Origin: Aureococcus anophagefferens
Taxonomy: Eukaryota > Sar > Pelagophyceae > Pelagomonadales > Pelagomonadaceae
DNA: 28,806 bases
Direction of reading: 5' to 3'
Assembly (NCBI RefSeq): GCF_000186865.1
Contig: NW_008705584.1
Location: forward strand, 489,219 to 518,024
Position 1 is the first letter of the stretch; the number at the start of each line of letters is the position of its first letter. This document shows, piece after piece, positions 12,001 to 23,292 of this stretch. Below the pieces are notes generated by a model. The model was given only the letters and a program-made list of their open reading frames with translations, ran no database searches and was not told the DNA's origin. A program made the position numbers and the translations under genes.

Positions 12001-15000
12001 TCCCCTGCACAGATGCGTATGTTGCCGCCAGCCGCCGAGTCGCCAGAACCGACCGAGAGATCGAGGTCCCCAGCGGTACCACTTAACGCATTCTCACATC
12101 CAGCGCAAAAATGCCCAGAGTTTCCAAATGAAGATGCACCTGTCTTCCCGCATATGGCCCCGGAGTTTCCATCATAGCCGGAAGACGCTGTCGCAACGCG
12201 AACTTGTCCCGAGGATGATGCTGCGCCGTAGCCAGAGACAATGCGAAGTTCACCTCCAGATGCCGCCCCTCCAAACCCACCGTACACGCGTAAGTTCCCC
12301 CCGACATTGCTCGCGCTACATAAACCAGAGGCTTCACCACCACAGAGAAAAACGCCGCCACCGCGACCACCGCCATAGCCATAGCCATTGCTGCCATGAC
12401 CGGCCAGGATGCACACTGAGCCTCCAATGGACTCATCAGCAGAGGCCTCACCAGCAAGAGTAAGCACATCGCCGCCGTCCCCTGAATTACCCCCGCCGAT
12501 GAATATCTCGATAGCACCGCTCGTACCCTGCGTGGCCATGCCTGTTGTCGCACGAACCACACCCGACGCACCATAGGACGTTGTGCCTGTAGCGAAGTGT
12601 ACTGAACCTGATACGCCGGAGCAACCAGCATTGATGGTGTCCAACGAGAAGGTACCGGAGGTGGTCGTTGATGAGGGGCCTGATACAACCTGTACAGCAC
12701 CGCCAGTCTTGTCTGCCGCCCCACCGCCACTTGCAGCGATGGCACTCGTTCCAGAGACCACGACAAGGTCCCCGGCTGTGCCAGAATTGCCAACACCGAT
12801 AGCACAGTGGACAAAACCTGCGCGCCCTTGCGAAGCTATTCCAGTGCGCAAGTGACAAGAACCAGTTTCACCGCCAGGATCGTCCTCGTCGAGGCCGGTA
12901 GCACCGGTTGAAAGATCGAGAGCCCCGGAGACTCCCGTTTCGCCAGCATTCGCAGTCGAAATGTCCACGACTCCAGATGATGTTCCTTCGCCGTAACCGC
13001 TTGCTACTATCATCGCACCGCCGCATCCTGATCTTGCAAATCCACCCGCGCACAAGGCGCCACCGCCATCATCCCCCGCTGCACCGCCGGCTCCACCGCC
13101 TCCGACGACAGTGAGCACACCACCACTTCCACCACCCCCAATGTCGTTGTCAGAGCTTCCTTCACCCGCTGACACTGAGACAGTACCACCTACCACAGCA
13201 TCTGCCGTGGTTTCACCAGCTGCGATAAGAATATTACCACCATTGCCTGAGTCACCAATGCCGGTGCACAAACTTATCACACCAGAACTGGCGCTTGTGG
13301 CCGATGAAGACCCCGGCGAGCCATAGGCTGCCCTCCCCGTGCTGAAAATAGCGGACCCGGAGGCGCCATCACTCGCGGTGCCAGTTTCAATCCGTATTTT
13401 GCCGGAGATACCAAGTGCACCAGCATCAGGCGTGCCAATGTCGACGAGGCCCGATGTTGTCTCTGTGGATACGCCAGCCTTGAGTGACATGTACCCCCCC
13501 GTGGCAATGCTCTCAGTTTTGCCTGATGCAACTTGCAGAGGACCCCCCTCGCTCGAATCGCCGAGCCCAACGCATACTGTGACGCTGCCACCAACACCAT
13601 TACTAGCAGCAGCAGAAGCGACGCGCACATAGCCACTTGCACCAAGGGCACTGGACCCAGAGGAAAGAGCAATAACGCCCGAGACCCCACTACCGGCAAC
13701 GTTGCCAGTGTTCACCAGCAAGGGACCCGAGGATGCAGAACCAGCCACGGCCGTCAAGGCGTGTATTGAGCCTCCAAGTCCTGAGCAGGCTGACCCACCG
13801 CAGGCGACAACGGCACCACCCGCATCCAATGCACCCCCACCGAGCGCGTGGCCACCGAGGACGCTGACTGTCCCACCATCGCCACCGTCGTTGCCGTGAG
13901 GGCTGGTGCCACTACCCGCTACTATCAACACCGAGCCGCCGCTGCAGGCCCAGGCAGCAGCACAACCCCCTTCAATGCTCATTTCGCCCCCGTCAAAACA
14001 AGAAGCGGCGCCACAACCAGCATTTATCCCACCACTAGCGCCGCCCAGAGATACCCCCGTTCCCACCACAACTGAGCCGCTCGGGGCTCCACAGCTGAGG
14101 CCAGACAGCGCAACAACGTCACCGCTGGCTTCGCTGGCTGGCACTGTCGCCACGCTAGTGCCACCGCCACTGTCACCGTGGGTTGTATCACCGGCGCCGA
14201 TCGCAACTAGACCACCACGACCGGTTGCAGCGCAACCGCCTGAGACAAAGACAGAGCCGCCAACATCACCGTCAGCAATGCCAAAGCCCCCCCCCCCAAT
14301 GATCCGGATTAAACCGCCGTCACCACCCGACGCTGCGTCCCGTGAGCGCCCAACGCCACCAAAGATGTTAAGACTCCCACCTGTCATCATGCCTGTACCG
14401 GCTGCAATGGCAACCGCAATTCCGTTGCCAATCGAACTCGTGCCCGCACGGACTGCTGCGCCACCTGCACGCGCAGTTGCCGTTCCGTCGCCGGATTGCA
14501 GGGCAGTGTTTCCGACACATCCCGTGGTTGTTGCACCGCTGGCAGCGCAGACATCTCCGCCATGACCATCCATGAGCGCATATCTCGATGTCACAACACA
14601 AGCACCTCCATTTTCTACCGTAGAAGTACTACCTTTGAAGGTAACAGCGCCCCCCAAAGTACGGCCACAGCCCCCGACCAAACAGGCAGTACCGCCACGC
14701 GATGTCGAGGCAGAACCAGCTGATGCCGTGATGGCAGCGAGCCCTCCTGATGCGACTCCATCACCAGCTGAACAGGAAATATGTCCAGCACTGTTTTGTT
14801 GGGCGGCAAGTTCGACACGGCCACCCGCCAATTTGCCTTTGCCTGCCTCTAAGAGGACACACGCGGCTACATCCGCAATGCCGCTACTGATGCGAACTGA
14901 CGAGGAGTCTCTCCGAGCCGCGGTCCCGCTTCGCAGGGCAACATTACCACTTCGAGTAGCGCCGCTTCCAGAGCGAGTAGTTGCTACTGTGACAGGCTCA

Positions 15001-16811
15001 CGACAGGGGGAACTGGGCGCTATGATATGACATCTGCCTGTGCAGCCACAGGTGCTGCTTCCTGTTTTGAGAGCCGTGATGGTACCATTTGCAGCTAAGC
15101 TCCCACCTGCTTCTATGCGAACGTGTGCCGCAGTGCCTCCGCCACTTAGACCGCAGGCTATATCAATGCGCCCACCGCTTTGCTTGGAGGTCGATCCAGT
15201 AGACATGCTAACCGATCCCGAATCCTTTTGTAATGAATTACCAGTCGCCACCGTCACAGCACCACTCATACCACAAGAACCAGAATCGTGCGTCTCAAGA
15301 ACAACACTGCCGCTTTGATCAAGCCCAGCACCAGAAATAGAAACGATGGCAGAACCGACCGTGGACTCTGCATCACCACCGCGCAAATCTAGGGATCCGC
15401 CGTCGCCAGAAGTGACGGCACCGGCGCCGCGTGCGACGACACCACCGCCGCCATCGCAAGCTGAATCGGTACACCATCCGCGGCCGCCATGGAGCATAGT
15501 ACTACCGCCTGGGATGCCAGCGCCAGGTTGAAGGATGACATCGGCTCCTTCTCGACAGTACGTCGAACCCACATCAAAAGTAATAGCACCTGAAGTAGCA
15601 TCAACTGCGCCACCAGTCTCCATAGATATGGCACCACTATTTGGCGAAGCTCCTGTCTGAATCACAACATCGCCGGGAGACCCGTCGCACACGTCTGCTG
15701 TTGATACACAAAGGGAGCCCGAAGCATCGTTCGTGCCGGTGTAGAATACAATATCCCCAGGGACAGTAGTGCTACGACCAGCCTCGAAAGCTAATCGGCC
15801 AGACATCCCAGATCTAGAGAGTCCGGCGGCTATGGCCATCGCGCCGGCAGCATCATCAGCTGTACCGGTTGCAAGTTTGACCTCACCACTTGAAAGCTTT
15901 CCACTGCCCGTCTTCAGGCTCAAAAATCCACCACTTGCCGCTTCGACGCGCGCACGGCCGCTTATGCGTCGACCTCCATAGCCGGATATCAATGTGACAC
16001 CTCCACCGGAACCAACGCACGATGCACCACCCAGAACTTGGATGTGACCCCCGCTACCCTCATGCGCACTTCCCGCCGCGAAATCAACTCCGCCTCCCGC
16101 CGTGTGACCGCAAGCAAGGTCGAAGCTCGCTCCCGCCGAGAATAGGATGCCACCACCTTCGCCACCTTGGTGCAAGTCACCGTCGCCCGCCTCAAGGACC
16201 AGCGCACCACCTTCAGCGTTGACTCCTTCAGTCGTGCCGCCGGTGATTGTGACCTCGCTTGCAGACACAATGGAGATAACCTCATCTGACACCAACAATT
16301 CAAACGTTGCTCCTGAGGATCGTAAATGGCCACCGCCAGAGAGCGCATCAGGCTCCAAAATAAAATCACCGACAACTCTTGTTTCAGGCGCCCACGACGC
16401 CGGGCATGGAGCATCAAAAATTGTACCATGACAGTCGCTCGTAAAAATCTCGCTAAGGTCCAAGCAGCGTTGTTCCGATGCGCACCATGCGCATGACTCA
16501 TCAGATACACAGCCCCCACAATCTGTGTGGTCATCACAGACGGGCTCCTTCGGGCAGCTAGCGCCGTCCCCAAGCCACGTGGGGCAGGTTGACCCGTCCA
16601 AGGGCCCACTAGAGTCGCCAGCCGAGCAGGCACCCGTGGACAGGCAGAACCCACACCCACTGCTTCCGGCGCAATCGGCGCACGTGGCTTCCAGCCCCGC
16701 CAATCCACCGGAATCGTAATCAAAGGACCTTGATGCGCAATAATCCTCCGAAAGTACGCAAACTGCTAAGAGTAAAAGTACACAAATCGATCGATACTTG
16801 CCAGCGACCAT
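1..16811 (-). CDS. Giant secreted PSI / Gly-Ser repeat protein with S74 autochaperone (3' end outside window)
   Basis: Two exons are inferred: 16811-7176 (3,212 codons) and 7111 to the left edge (2,370 codons), at least 5,582 residues with no in-frame stop. The ATG at 16811 opens a basic-hydrophobic signal peptide, followed by two PSI-like Cys modules (residues 44-136). From about residue 150 the protein consists of repeats of roughly 13-16 residues, with the pattern SG-x-hydrophobic-x-hydrophobic-x-TG, typical of a beta-solenoid. A peptidase S74 domain sits near residues 3,770-3,885, then the repeats resume to the edge. Known for the families: PSI modules are extracellular; S74 domains trimerise beta-helical fibres and cut themselves off. 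Inferred: a secreted or wall-associated fibre. Cys residues are scattered through the repeats. The unknown residue at base 41 is Ala whatever the base (GCN). I do not recognise a named homologue. The ORF is certain; the function is not. Confidence 0.88.
273..585 (-). repeat. Copy 2 of an in-frame ~313-bp duplication in the giant gene
   Basis: This stretch is nearly identical (about 90-95% by eye) to 3642-3954, with both copies in the same codon phase. It encodes about 100 residues including GEVGFRAGTSHDADGG, SSQEDSLATGGGVGC and SSGQVFLCSSDGPASGDVR. Differences are mostly single bases. Confidence 0.9.
3642..3954 (-). repeat. Copy 1 of an in-frame ~313-bp duplication in the giant gene
   Basis: Matches 273-585 at an offset of exactly 3,369 nt (1,123 codons). 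The flanks diverge, so the near-identity is confined to this block and is far higher than between ordinary neighbouring repeats. Recent duplication or gene conversion is the likely cause. Confidence 0.9.
5090..5430 (-). other. Peptidase S74 / intramolecular chaperone (ICA) domain
   Basis: The exon 2 frame reads SDRRIKKDV at 5398-5372, then a spaced L..L..V..YGY segment, GVVAQELKEIFPEHV, and a final helix LTLDAIAGLQAQAAR. This is the S74 signature. The predicted nucleophile Ser (about residue 3784, codon 5398-5396) is followed five residues later by Lys (codon 5383-5381), the same Ser+5 Lys dyad as in endosialidase tailspikes. The stretch DFHQVDK followed by LDAIAGLQ is closer to the MYRF form (VNK before the last helix). 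Known: the domain trimerises and cleaves just before the Ser. Inferred: cleavage would free the N-terminal 3,783 residues. Confidence 0.85.
7112..7175 (-). other. Predicted 64-nt intron of the giant gene
   Basis: The repeat pattern leaves one minus frame near 7176 and resumes in another at 7111. Removing GTCGAG...CACGCAG (64 nt, phase 0) joins GAYN to VSQDSTGAERTAGG and restores the repeat. The unspliced frame reads basic non-repeat sequence and stops at 6981. A second acceptor 9 nt further on (TTTCTCAG) also keeps frame. The donor GTCGAG is weak, so the exact donor is uncertain, but a frame change of +1 here is required. It could instead be an indel. Confidence 0.65.
11720..13460 (-). repeat. 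Higher-order ~150-residue repeat array within the giant protein
   Basis: Above the short Gly/Ser unit, a longer block recurs. Its landmark is SSG-x-hydrophobic followed by a T-x2-A/S-G-x3-G-x-SG motif (DISTANAGETGVSG, LDTINAGCSGVSG, HTTNAGLAGVSG and a variant at about 12,200), then a GNSG-like motif, an AGE-T/S motif and a run of GG doublets. Landmarks fall near 13,430, 12,950, 12,640, 12,200 and 11,750, mostly 440-480 nt apart with one gap of about 310. The register is judged by eye. Confidence 0.6.
16404..16682 (-). other. Two tandem PSI-type cysteine-rich domains
   Basis: Residues 44-86 and 92-136 of the giant protein. Both modules carry the spacing C-x2-C-x5-C-x2-C-x5-C (C44, C47, C53, C56, C62 and C98, C101, C107, C110, C116), with CGFC and CAWC at the centre, like the CxWC core of PSI (plexin-semaphorin-integrin) domains. 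Additional cysteines follow at 76 and 86, and at 127 and 136. PSI domains are small disulphide-bonded extracellular spacers. Here they lie between the signal peptide and the repeat stalk. Confidence 0.75.
16749..16811 (-). other. Signal peptide of the giant protein
   Basis: Residues 1-21 carry Lys5 and Arg7 in the n-region, then a hydrophobic core (VLLLLAVCVL), then Ser-Glu-Asp as the likely cleavage region. This is a standard secretory signal and fixes the ATG at 16811 as the start. The next cysteine-rich modules agree with an oxidising, extracellular destination. Confidence 0.8.
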
Positions 16812-17810
16812 CTAGTAGACGCATGGACAGCTTGATCTGAACTCGCCGCCGAAGATGTTAAGATACGGGCATACTATTGTATTCTCTGTATTACCGGCTT
16901 GCTAGTCCGAGGGGGCTGACCGACGGCATGCCTGGTAGTATGCGGGTTTTAAAAGAGCTTAGAGAACAGCTGGAAGTGTCAGTTGACACTGCACTGGAAC
17001 GGTTTGAGACGAGGTTTAAAGCCAGGAAGATTGTTTGAAGAGCGCTTACTTAGCAGATACTCGATCCCTATTCGCTTCATTGACTTAATCGACATCACTT
17101 ACGATGAAGTTGAAGCCTGTTATCATTTGGGATTAACACGGAGTTTCAATCCAGGGAGAGTAGAGAGATAGAGAGATTTCTACCTTCATCTTCAGTGAAC
17201 CGTCTTGATGTTGCAGTGCACCTTACCCCACTGCGCTCAGCTCCTACCGTACTGCGTATCCTGCTAGTTTCCCTTCCCTTCCTTAATTCATTCTAATCCA
17301 GTTTCAAGTCTTATAGACAGCGAACTGAAGGAGTGACTGCCAAGCAGGGACAGAGAGCATGGCGCTCTTCTGTGTCTGTGGTGTCTGTCTGGTTAGCGTC
17401 ACAGCGACGTGCCAGAGAGCACCAGGCTCAGCGAGGTAGCACAGTCGCCGGACAGTGCACCTGCTGGTGCGACCTGCTGGATAGTAGTTTGACTGACGTC
17501 ATAGCGACGTTAGGGAGCTAATAAACTATCCTAACTTCCTAACGCCCCCGACAATTTTGGGTCGGCGGCTGGGGGCTTTACTCAGGCGCCGGGGGGCCGG
17601 GCGGCCCCCAAACCGGAACGCGTCGATTTTCCCGCGGGCAAAGCGACGTCGTTTAGCCCCAAAACGAAGCCCCTTGGCGCCCCTACGGTCGTTTCTAGAG
17701 CCTCAAAGACCATCGCCGAACGCTACCGCCGAACCGCACCAAAAAAATGCGCCAATTTTCACCTTCGTCACGACCCGAAACTGGGCCTACTCCCAGCATG
17801 TGTACAGTTT
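16812..17810. other. Intergenic region between THO2 3' end and the giant gene
   Basis: About 1 kb with no convincing gene, tRNA or rRNA. It must hold the THO2 3' end and the promoter of the giant gene; I see no clear TATA box within 150 bp upstream of 16811. It contains an 8-bp inverted repeat (gcatacta 16869-16876, tagtatgc 16936-16943), a pyrimidine-rich stretch near 17260-17300, and a GC-rich hairpin at 17592-17609. Short open frames here have no recognisable motifs. Confidence 0.6.
17592..17609. repeat. GC-rich perfect hairpin
   Basis: Arms GGGGGCC (17592-17598) and GGCCCCC (17603-17609) flank a 4-nt loop. It lies about 200 nt beyond the THO2 stop codon on the transcribed side. A role in 3' end formation is possible but unsupported. 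Confidence 0.5.
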
Positions 17811-20800
17811 TCACCTACGGCCTCCCCGCCGCCGCTCCTCTTCGCGGCTGCGTTTCGGAATTGGACGATCAGCATCACTCTGATTCTGAGCTGAGTTGGG
17901 ACGAATTCGTTTGGATTCCAACCGGCGAGTAGCAGCACTAGACTTTACAAGATGTGAAGTTGAGGACGAGGCTATAGGTCTTGCATTATCAGAATATTTA
18001 CAGCGATCGATTGGATGTTCAGCCGTGCGTACATGCATGGGTGCGTCGCCTCGATTGCGGTGATGTGAACTTGTTGCGATTTCAAGATCATCTCGATTAC
18101 TGCGACCACTCCGTGATGCGCCGTGTTTAGTGGACTTAGAATCACAATCGGTCGTGCTAGAAGCACGAATAGGGCGACTTTGCGCTCCATCCTGTAATTT
18201 TGGCTGTACTACTGCATTAGGGTTTGATCGCATTAGCACATTAGAGGATGCTTCAGCGCTGCCGCTTGTCGGAGATGAGATGTGCTCCTTGACATGCGAG
18301 TCTCCCTTGACGCTTGCGGTACTGGTACTCTTCTGGCCCGGAGGAATTCGCATCGAAGAGTCGGTATCATATTTGAGTGAAATCACCGAGGATGGCATTG
18401 TTGAAGCAATTGCTTCTGTAGGCCCAGTCTTACCGGCAGGGCTTGGGACAGCCAAGCTCGCCTTAGTCTTGTCAGGCGATGCCTGCCTTGCAGCCGAGTT
18501 CGGTTGGCGTTTGCTAGGGATAATTGAGTTTTGTGTCTTTGCGAAAGGCGCTTCGCGCTTACTCACAACATCATCAAAGAGGGAATCTTTCCGCTTATTG
18601 AGGAGTGTGTGGTAGCGCTGGGCCATGGCTTGGACATCCTTCATATCCTCTTGCTTCCTGATGATGTCCAGCTTGTCCATTAGAAGGGCATTCACACGTC
18701 TGCGGGCAGGGTAAACGCCATCAAGCTTGATGAGGACAAGAAGGCAGGCTCGACCATGGTCCTGATACTGGTCGAGACAATGAAGAGCAATCTTTGTGAT
18801 CTTGTCGAACCATTTAAAAAACACCGTGCAGTACTGATCATATGAGCAGCGCGCAGGAGAGCCGATGGCAACTGAGAAACCTGGTTTGGAAGCTGCTTCT
18901 TTTTCGAAGAGATATTTGTCAAAGCGCCAGCGCTTCAATGGCTCGAATGTCGTCTTGAGGAATATGCCAAGACAGCTGGCCTCACGATCCGTTGCACAGT
19001 AGACAACGGGGAAGACATCTTTGACAACTCGGTCATAGTATTGGAGGCTGCTAAAGTTGGGCGTCTCTATCGTGTGGAGCTTATGGAAAAAGATGGCACA
19101 GAAGAGAGAGTCTTCTGGTGTCATTGTGATACGTGGCATTACACAATATTGTAGCACAGACTCTGAGATGGAGCGACGTTGGTCTTCGGCCTGTGACGTG
19201 CAAAAGCTGATGCATAGCAACCATAAGAAAACATAAAAGGAGTTTGACGGTAGAATTCTCTCTCGAATATGAAGTTGCTTTCTCGAATGCTTCACAGATT
19301 TACATGACCGCCCGAACCCCCCCCCCCCTCAACTTTGAAGTTGCTTCCCGCAAATGTACATTATATGAATATATTGCTCAGGGCGGAACGACTGCCCCCA
19401 AGAGCGTGCCACGACTAGCCTGGAGTTCGCCAAGGACCTGCTTGCAGTGCTCTTTTTGTGTAGCGAGCTCTGATGAAAGTGCTTCGATTGTGCCAAGATA
19501 ACGTGCCATTTCCTTCCTGCGCTTCTCTGGTTCCTCAACCTCACGCTGTGTAGTACTGTACTTTGCCCGAAGGAGAGTGATTTGCGCGTCATAGGCCTTA
19601 GTAGGCACCTTAATGTCATAGAGGGATAGCGACCAGAACGTAAGGTAGAATTCAATCGTCATTGCCTCCCACATTTGTGCTGGCGATGCGGCAAGTAAGG
19701 CAGCCCTCACAGTTTCACCGTCTGCATCCCACCTACTCGGTTTACCACCATTTGATCCGCATGCGGTTTTTGTTGTTGTATCGAGCTGACTCTTCGCGGC
19801 ATTTCGTTGAGCTGTTGCTGCTGCTGCCATCAACGGTCGTGCGGCATGAAAAGCGACTTGAGGCTCGATGCACATCGCCTGGAGAAAGGGAACACGTGTT
19901 TGATCAACACGAACGCAATTGAAGTATAGATTAGCGGACAGAGAACAGACCGAAAATATACACTCAGGACAGTACACCACAGAGAGTTTGTAGGTCAGGC
20001 AAAAGCTCAAAGTACGAGTGTTTTTCTTGCGTTATGAGGTTGGTCGGACGCTCAGTTGAGCGCGAGAGAAACTCAACTAGCTGGACCAAAACCAACTGGC
20101 ATCGATCAAAGAGCTGCCCGAGAAGTTTTACATGATCCATCTCTCCCTTGAATAGCGCATACCCGCGCTGCCTATTATCACATCATCAGTGATGATCAAA
20201 CGATGGAATGACACAGAGCGTGACTGGGCGACTAAAGCAAGCATTGGTGCAGCCTTGTCGGGTGTGCACAAAGCGTCTTGCAGACGTGAAATAGCACGTT
20301 TGGATGCTTTCTCGAAAGCGAATATTTCACGACGGAGTACCTCGCCGCCCGCAAGACCGCCAAGCTGAGCGTCAGATATGTCTTCGAGCACTTCACAACC
20401 GCCCATGCGGGCCAGAAGTTCATTGAAGACAAGAAGCTCGTGAGAGCCACCTGCCTTGAGGCGAAGCAGAAGAAAATCGATGAGACACCGAAGCTCAGTT
20501 TGTGGGTAAACGCGATAAAATACACCGGTAAAATTAGCGAGATACTGAAACCAATGAGAAACATGGATACCATTATCCTGCAATTTATGACGGGACGTAT
20601 CTGCGAGGTGAAGTGGAAGCATATATGAGAGGACGTCCAGCGCCAGGGGCGTCATGAAGCCGAAGGACTCTATAATTGGCTGGATCATGTTATCATAGGA
20701 TTCTATCTGTGAGAGAATGACATGGAAGACAACAAAAGGATTCGAGTGAGCTGTTTTTGCCAACGCACGTCCCACATGTTTAGCATTTTTTTTTTCATTT

Positions 20801-22887
20801 GCAACACGCTTCAGCGCCTGTCTCGCGTCATGGCCCGCCTCGCACTCGGCTCGCGCGACCTCAAAGTGTTTCAAGCCGATCGCAGTGCGATCAACGCCGC
20901 GACCACGCCAAGCTTTGTAAAGTAAATGGCGCTCGCAGTACGGAAGACACCTCATCGCTGCCCATACCTCGAGCACACAGCCAGGGTTGCCAGGCATAAG
21001 TGATAGTGTGGGTAGCAAGACGTATTCTAAAAGCCGTCTTGCGACCAATGATTCTTCAGTTCCACGCCAGCACGGCTGGAGCAAGTGCCTGAGGACACGT
21101 GCAAGCTTGGTCACGAGTGACGCGTCAAATGCTGTGTAGACGTGAAGGTGATAGCAAAGCGGCTCCAGGACCAAGAGAAGCTGCGGCAACAATGCTATAT
21201 CTGATTGTTCAAGCCGCCGCGTGCATCGTGGATTCACGGCTCTGACTAAATCAGAACTTCGAATCGCTCCTGACCAGCGCGATGCAACACCAAACGACCG
21301 TGGAGAAAACACGATGTATACAGGTTCTAGCACAAAATGTGCTAGGCTATAGAGCGCTTGCTGACATCCGGGATAGCTACCAGGGAGCGCACCTGCTCGC
21401 TCCATGCGGGAGAGAAGGGGTTCAGCAAGATGCCAACGTTGATCCCACAGGAGGGCTTCCACGACACCAAAAAACTGAGATGAGACCATGTCGGAATCTC
21501 CGTATCCCCTCCACGCGGGTTGAATTGTGCCGGGCTGCATGGCTGCCTTGGCTTTTTCGTTTGAGCCACCCAACGAGACAACACCAAAACGACGTGCTTC
21601 TTTGTCTATCTGTTCACCAAACTTTTTGGCATCATCTGCAAGGGTTTCCAATGATGATGCTAGATGTGGCAGGAGAACTTCGATGTTTATCACATTCGCA
21701 CTAAGAAGCATAACTGCAAGACGACAGAGAGACCGTGGCGTGGTCTGATTTTCGTGGTAGTGCTGAAACTTAAAGCCTAAAACGTGAGGCAATGATTCTT
21801 CAAGAGAAAGCTGCCGCGCGAGGTTGAGGTGAGCCTCCACAACTGTTGACGAGCCGTCGCTATCACGCTCGAGAGACTCAAGCACGATATCCAAGACGCG
21901 ATTTGGGTCTAGATCAAAGCCTCCAATAAGAGCTCGAAGTGTCTGTGCTGCCCCCATCAACGATGCACCCCCCTGGAGCCGCGAAAGCCTAAGCACACGA
22001 AAATCTCTTGCACAAACTTGATGGTTAAACCGGGGACCGGAAGAGAGTATTGCGGAAACGTGAGGGCCGTTTAGAAAACATGAAATGCGCTGGCGCTAGC
22101 ATTGTCGTAACCTAAAGATTTTGCGGTGTTCATCTAGTGAAGTCGCGAACCCTTCTCGATATGACTGCCCGGACTCAAGTCCAAGGCACAGGGGCGTGAC
22201 CTTTGAGTATCCTTCGCTCTCTTCGTGCAACAAATTATACTTGCGTTGCCTGTATACTAGGTCCGTGTTCAATTTTTTCATGCGCTTCACGAAAGTAACC
22301 GTGTTTATGAGACCCGCCAATCCCAAAAGTTCCTCGTCGAGGAGCCTTGAAAAAGTCATGGACCTAATGAAATGAATTGAATTGACGCCATGCTGTAGAT
22401 GAATGAAACACGGCGGAGATACGGAATTACACAAGCTAATTCGAGCTCCTGTACCAGCGCTGCTAGGTAACGCCGTGCTGACTCGATTTTAAGTGATCCG
22501 ATCTGCACCTGCGCGGCTGAAGGTTAGTAGGGCATGGGAGCTTCGGCGCAGCGTAGAAACATCATGCGACCAGATGGCATCAACCACAGCCTCAGTGGCA
22601 TCTTCTGGGTATCCACACTTCGCCAGTGCGCAGCCTAGCAACTCAACCGCAGTTTCTGGATCAGTCTCGCCAGTGGCGACGTACCTGACCCACAGACAGG
22701 ATCGAACGAGCATAACACTATGACTCAGTTCAACGGACGCAACTACTTCGAAGACGGCATCCCGCCAGCTAGTCACTTCGTCTGCACGCGCCACTACCGG
22801 AAATGTATCAGCGATAGTTTTACTAGATAAAAATAGTGTGTGCGCCAAGTCGCTATGGGCATCGCCGTCGGCTTTTGTCCAAGACAT
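17811..22887 (-). CDS. THOC2: THO complex subunit 2 (THO2/THOC2)
   Basis: Scaffold of the nuclear THO/TREX complex, which couples transcription to mRNA export. Six exons inferred: 22887-22509, 22448-22112, 21988-20215, 20146-19976, 19878-19393, 19190-17811. They total 4,527 nt, in frame throughout, giving 1,508 residues (human THOC2 has about 1,590). Family landmarks in order: LLDEELLGLAGLI and LVYRQRKYNLLHEESEGYSK (exon 2); GGFDLDPNRVLDIVLE (exon 3 start); HSNPFVVFHVILSQIESYDN, ARMGGCEVLEDIS and LAGGEVLRRE (exon 3); GQLFDRC (exon 4); FYLTFWSLSLYDIKVP (exon 5); PRITMTPEDSLFCAIFFHKLH, TPNFSSLQYYDRVVKD and CTVFFKWFDKITKIALHCLDQ (exon 6, Tharp domain). The last ~250 residues are polar and basic, ending in an Arg-rich tail, as usual for the family. 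All introns obey GT-AG with matching phases, though the first and last donors have alternatives. Confidence 0.93.
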
Positions 22888-22920
22888 AACTCACTCACGC
22901 GCTCGCCAGCGCGCTTCGGT

Positions 22921-22932
22921 ATTTATAAATAG
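22921..22932 (-). promoter_or_regulatory. TATA-like element upstream of THO2
   Basis: On the minus strand this reads TATTTATAAAT, ending about 35 bp before the ATG at 22887. It matches a TATA box by sequence, but the distance to the start codon would leave a very short 5' UTR. Confidence 0.35.
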
Positions 22933-23023
22933 GGGCGGACAGTGAAGCTCGGACAGAAGATAATTACCCCAAAAAATCGCTGGGGTCTCTGTTCACGCCT
23001 GAGACGCGTAGGTCGACTTCCCG

Positions 23024-23108
23024 GGGGGGTACACCCAAGATTTTTGGCTCGATCGACGTTAGGCCGGGCCTCACGCAACATACAAAAAAAAACGCGGGTG
23101 TACCCCCC
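23024..23108. repeat. 13-bp perfect inverted repeat
   Basis: GGGGGGTACACCC at 23024-23036 is the exact reverse complement of GGGTGTACCCCCC at 23096-23108, with 59 nt between. The enclosed segment includes an A-run (about 23084-23092). Confidence 0.85.
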
Positions 23109-23238
23109 ACGATTTTCAACATTTTCCAGCCTTGAACGAAATGGGATTCGTCCAGCCCCATAGGAAAAAAACCGAGGCTTCGCGAAGCCATAACTTTACG
23201 AAATCCGGATCGATTTCCACGAACCCAGACTCTTTGAT

Positions 23239-23292
23239 TATCAGTTAGATGCCCTCTATCCATCGCACTATCAGTTAGATGCCCTCTATCCA
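23239..23292. repeat. Two 24-bp direct repeats, 30-bp period
   Basis: A 24-bp unit containing cagttagatgccctctat occurs exactly at 23239-23262 and again at 23269-23292, separated by six bases. Confidence 0.9.

Noticed and set aside
12083..12814. Other minus-strand frames of 120-244 codons inside the giant gene
   Set aside because: Out-of-register readings of the same repeat DNA, with no repeat pattern or domain of their own.
1..16811. Bacterial or phage origin of the window because of the S74 domain
   Set aside because: The gene has a eukaryotic-type signal peptide with PSI modules and a predicted intron, and it sits beside spliced THO2 and VPS18 genes.
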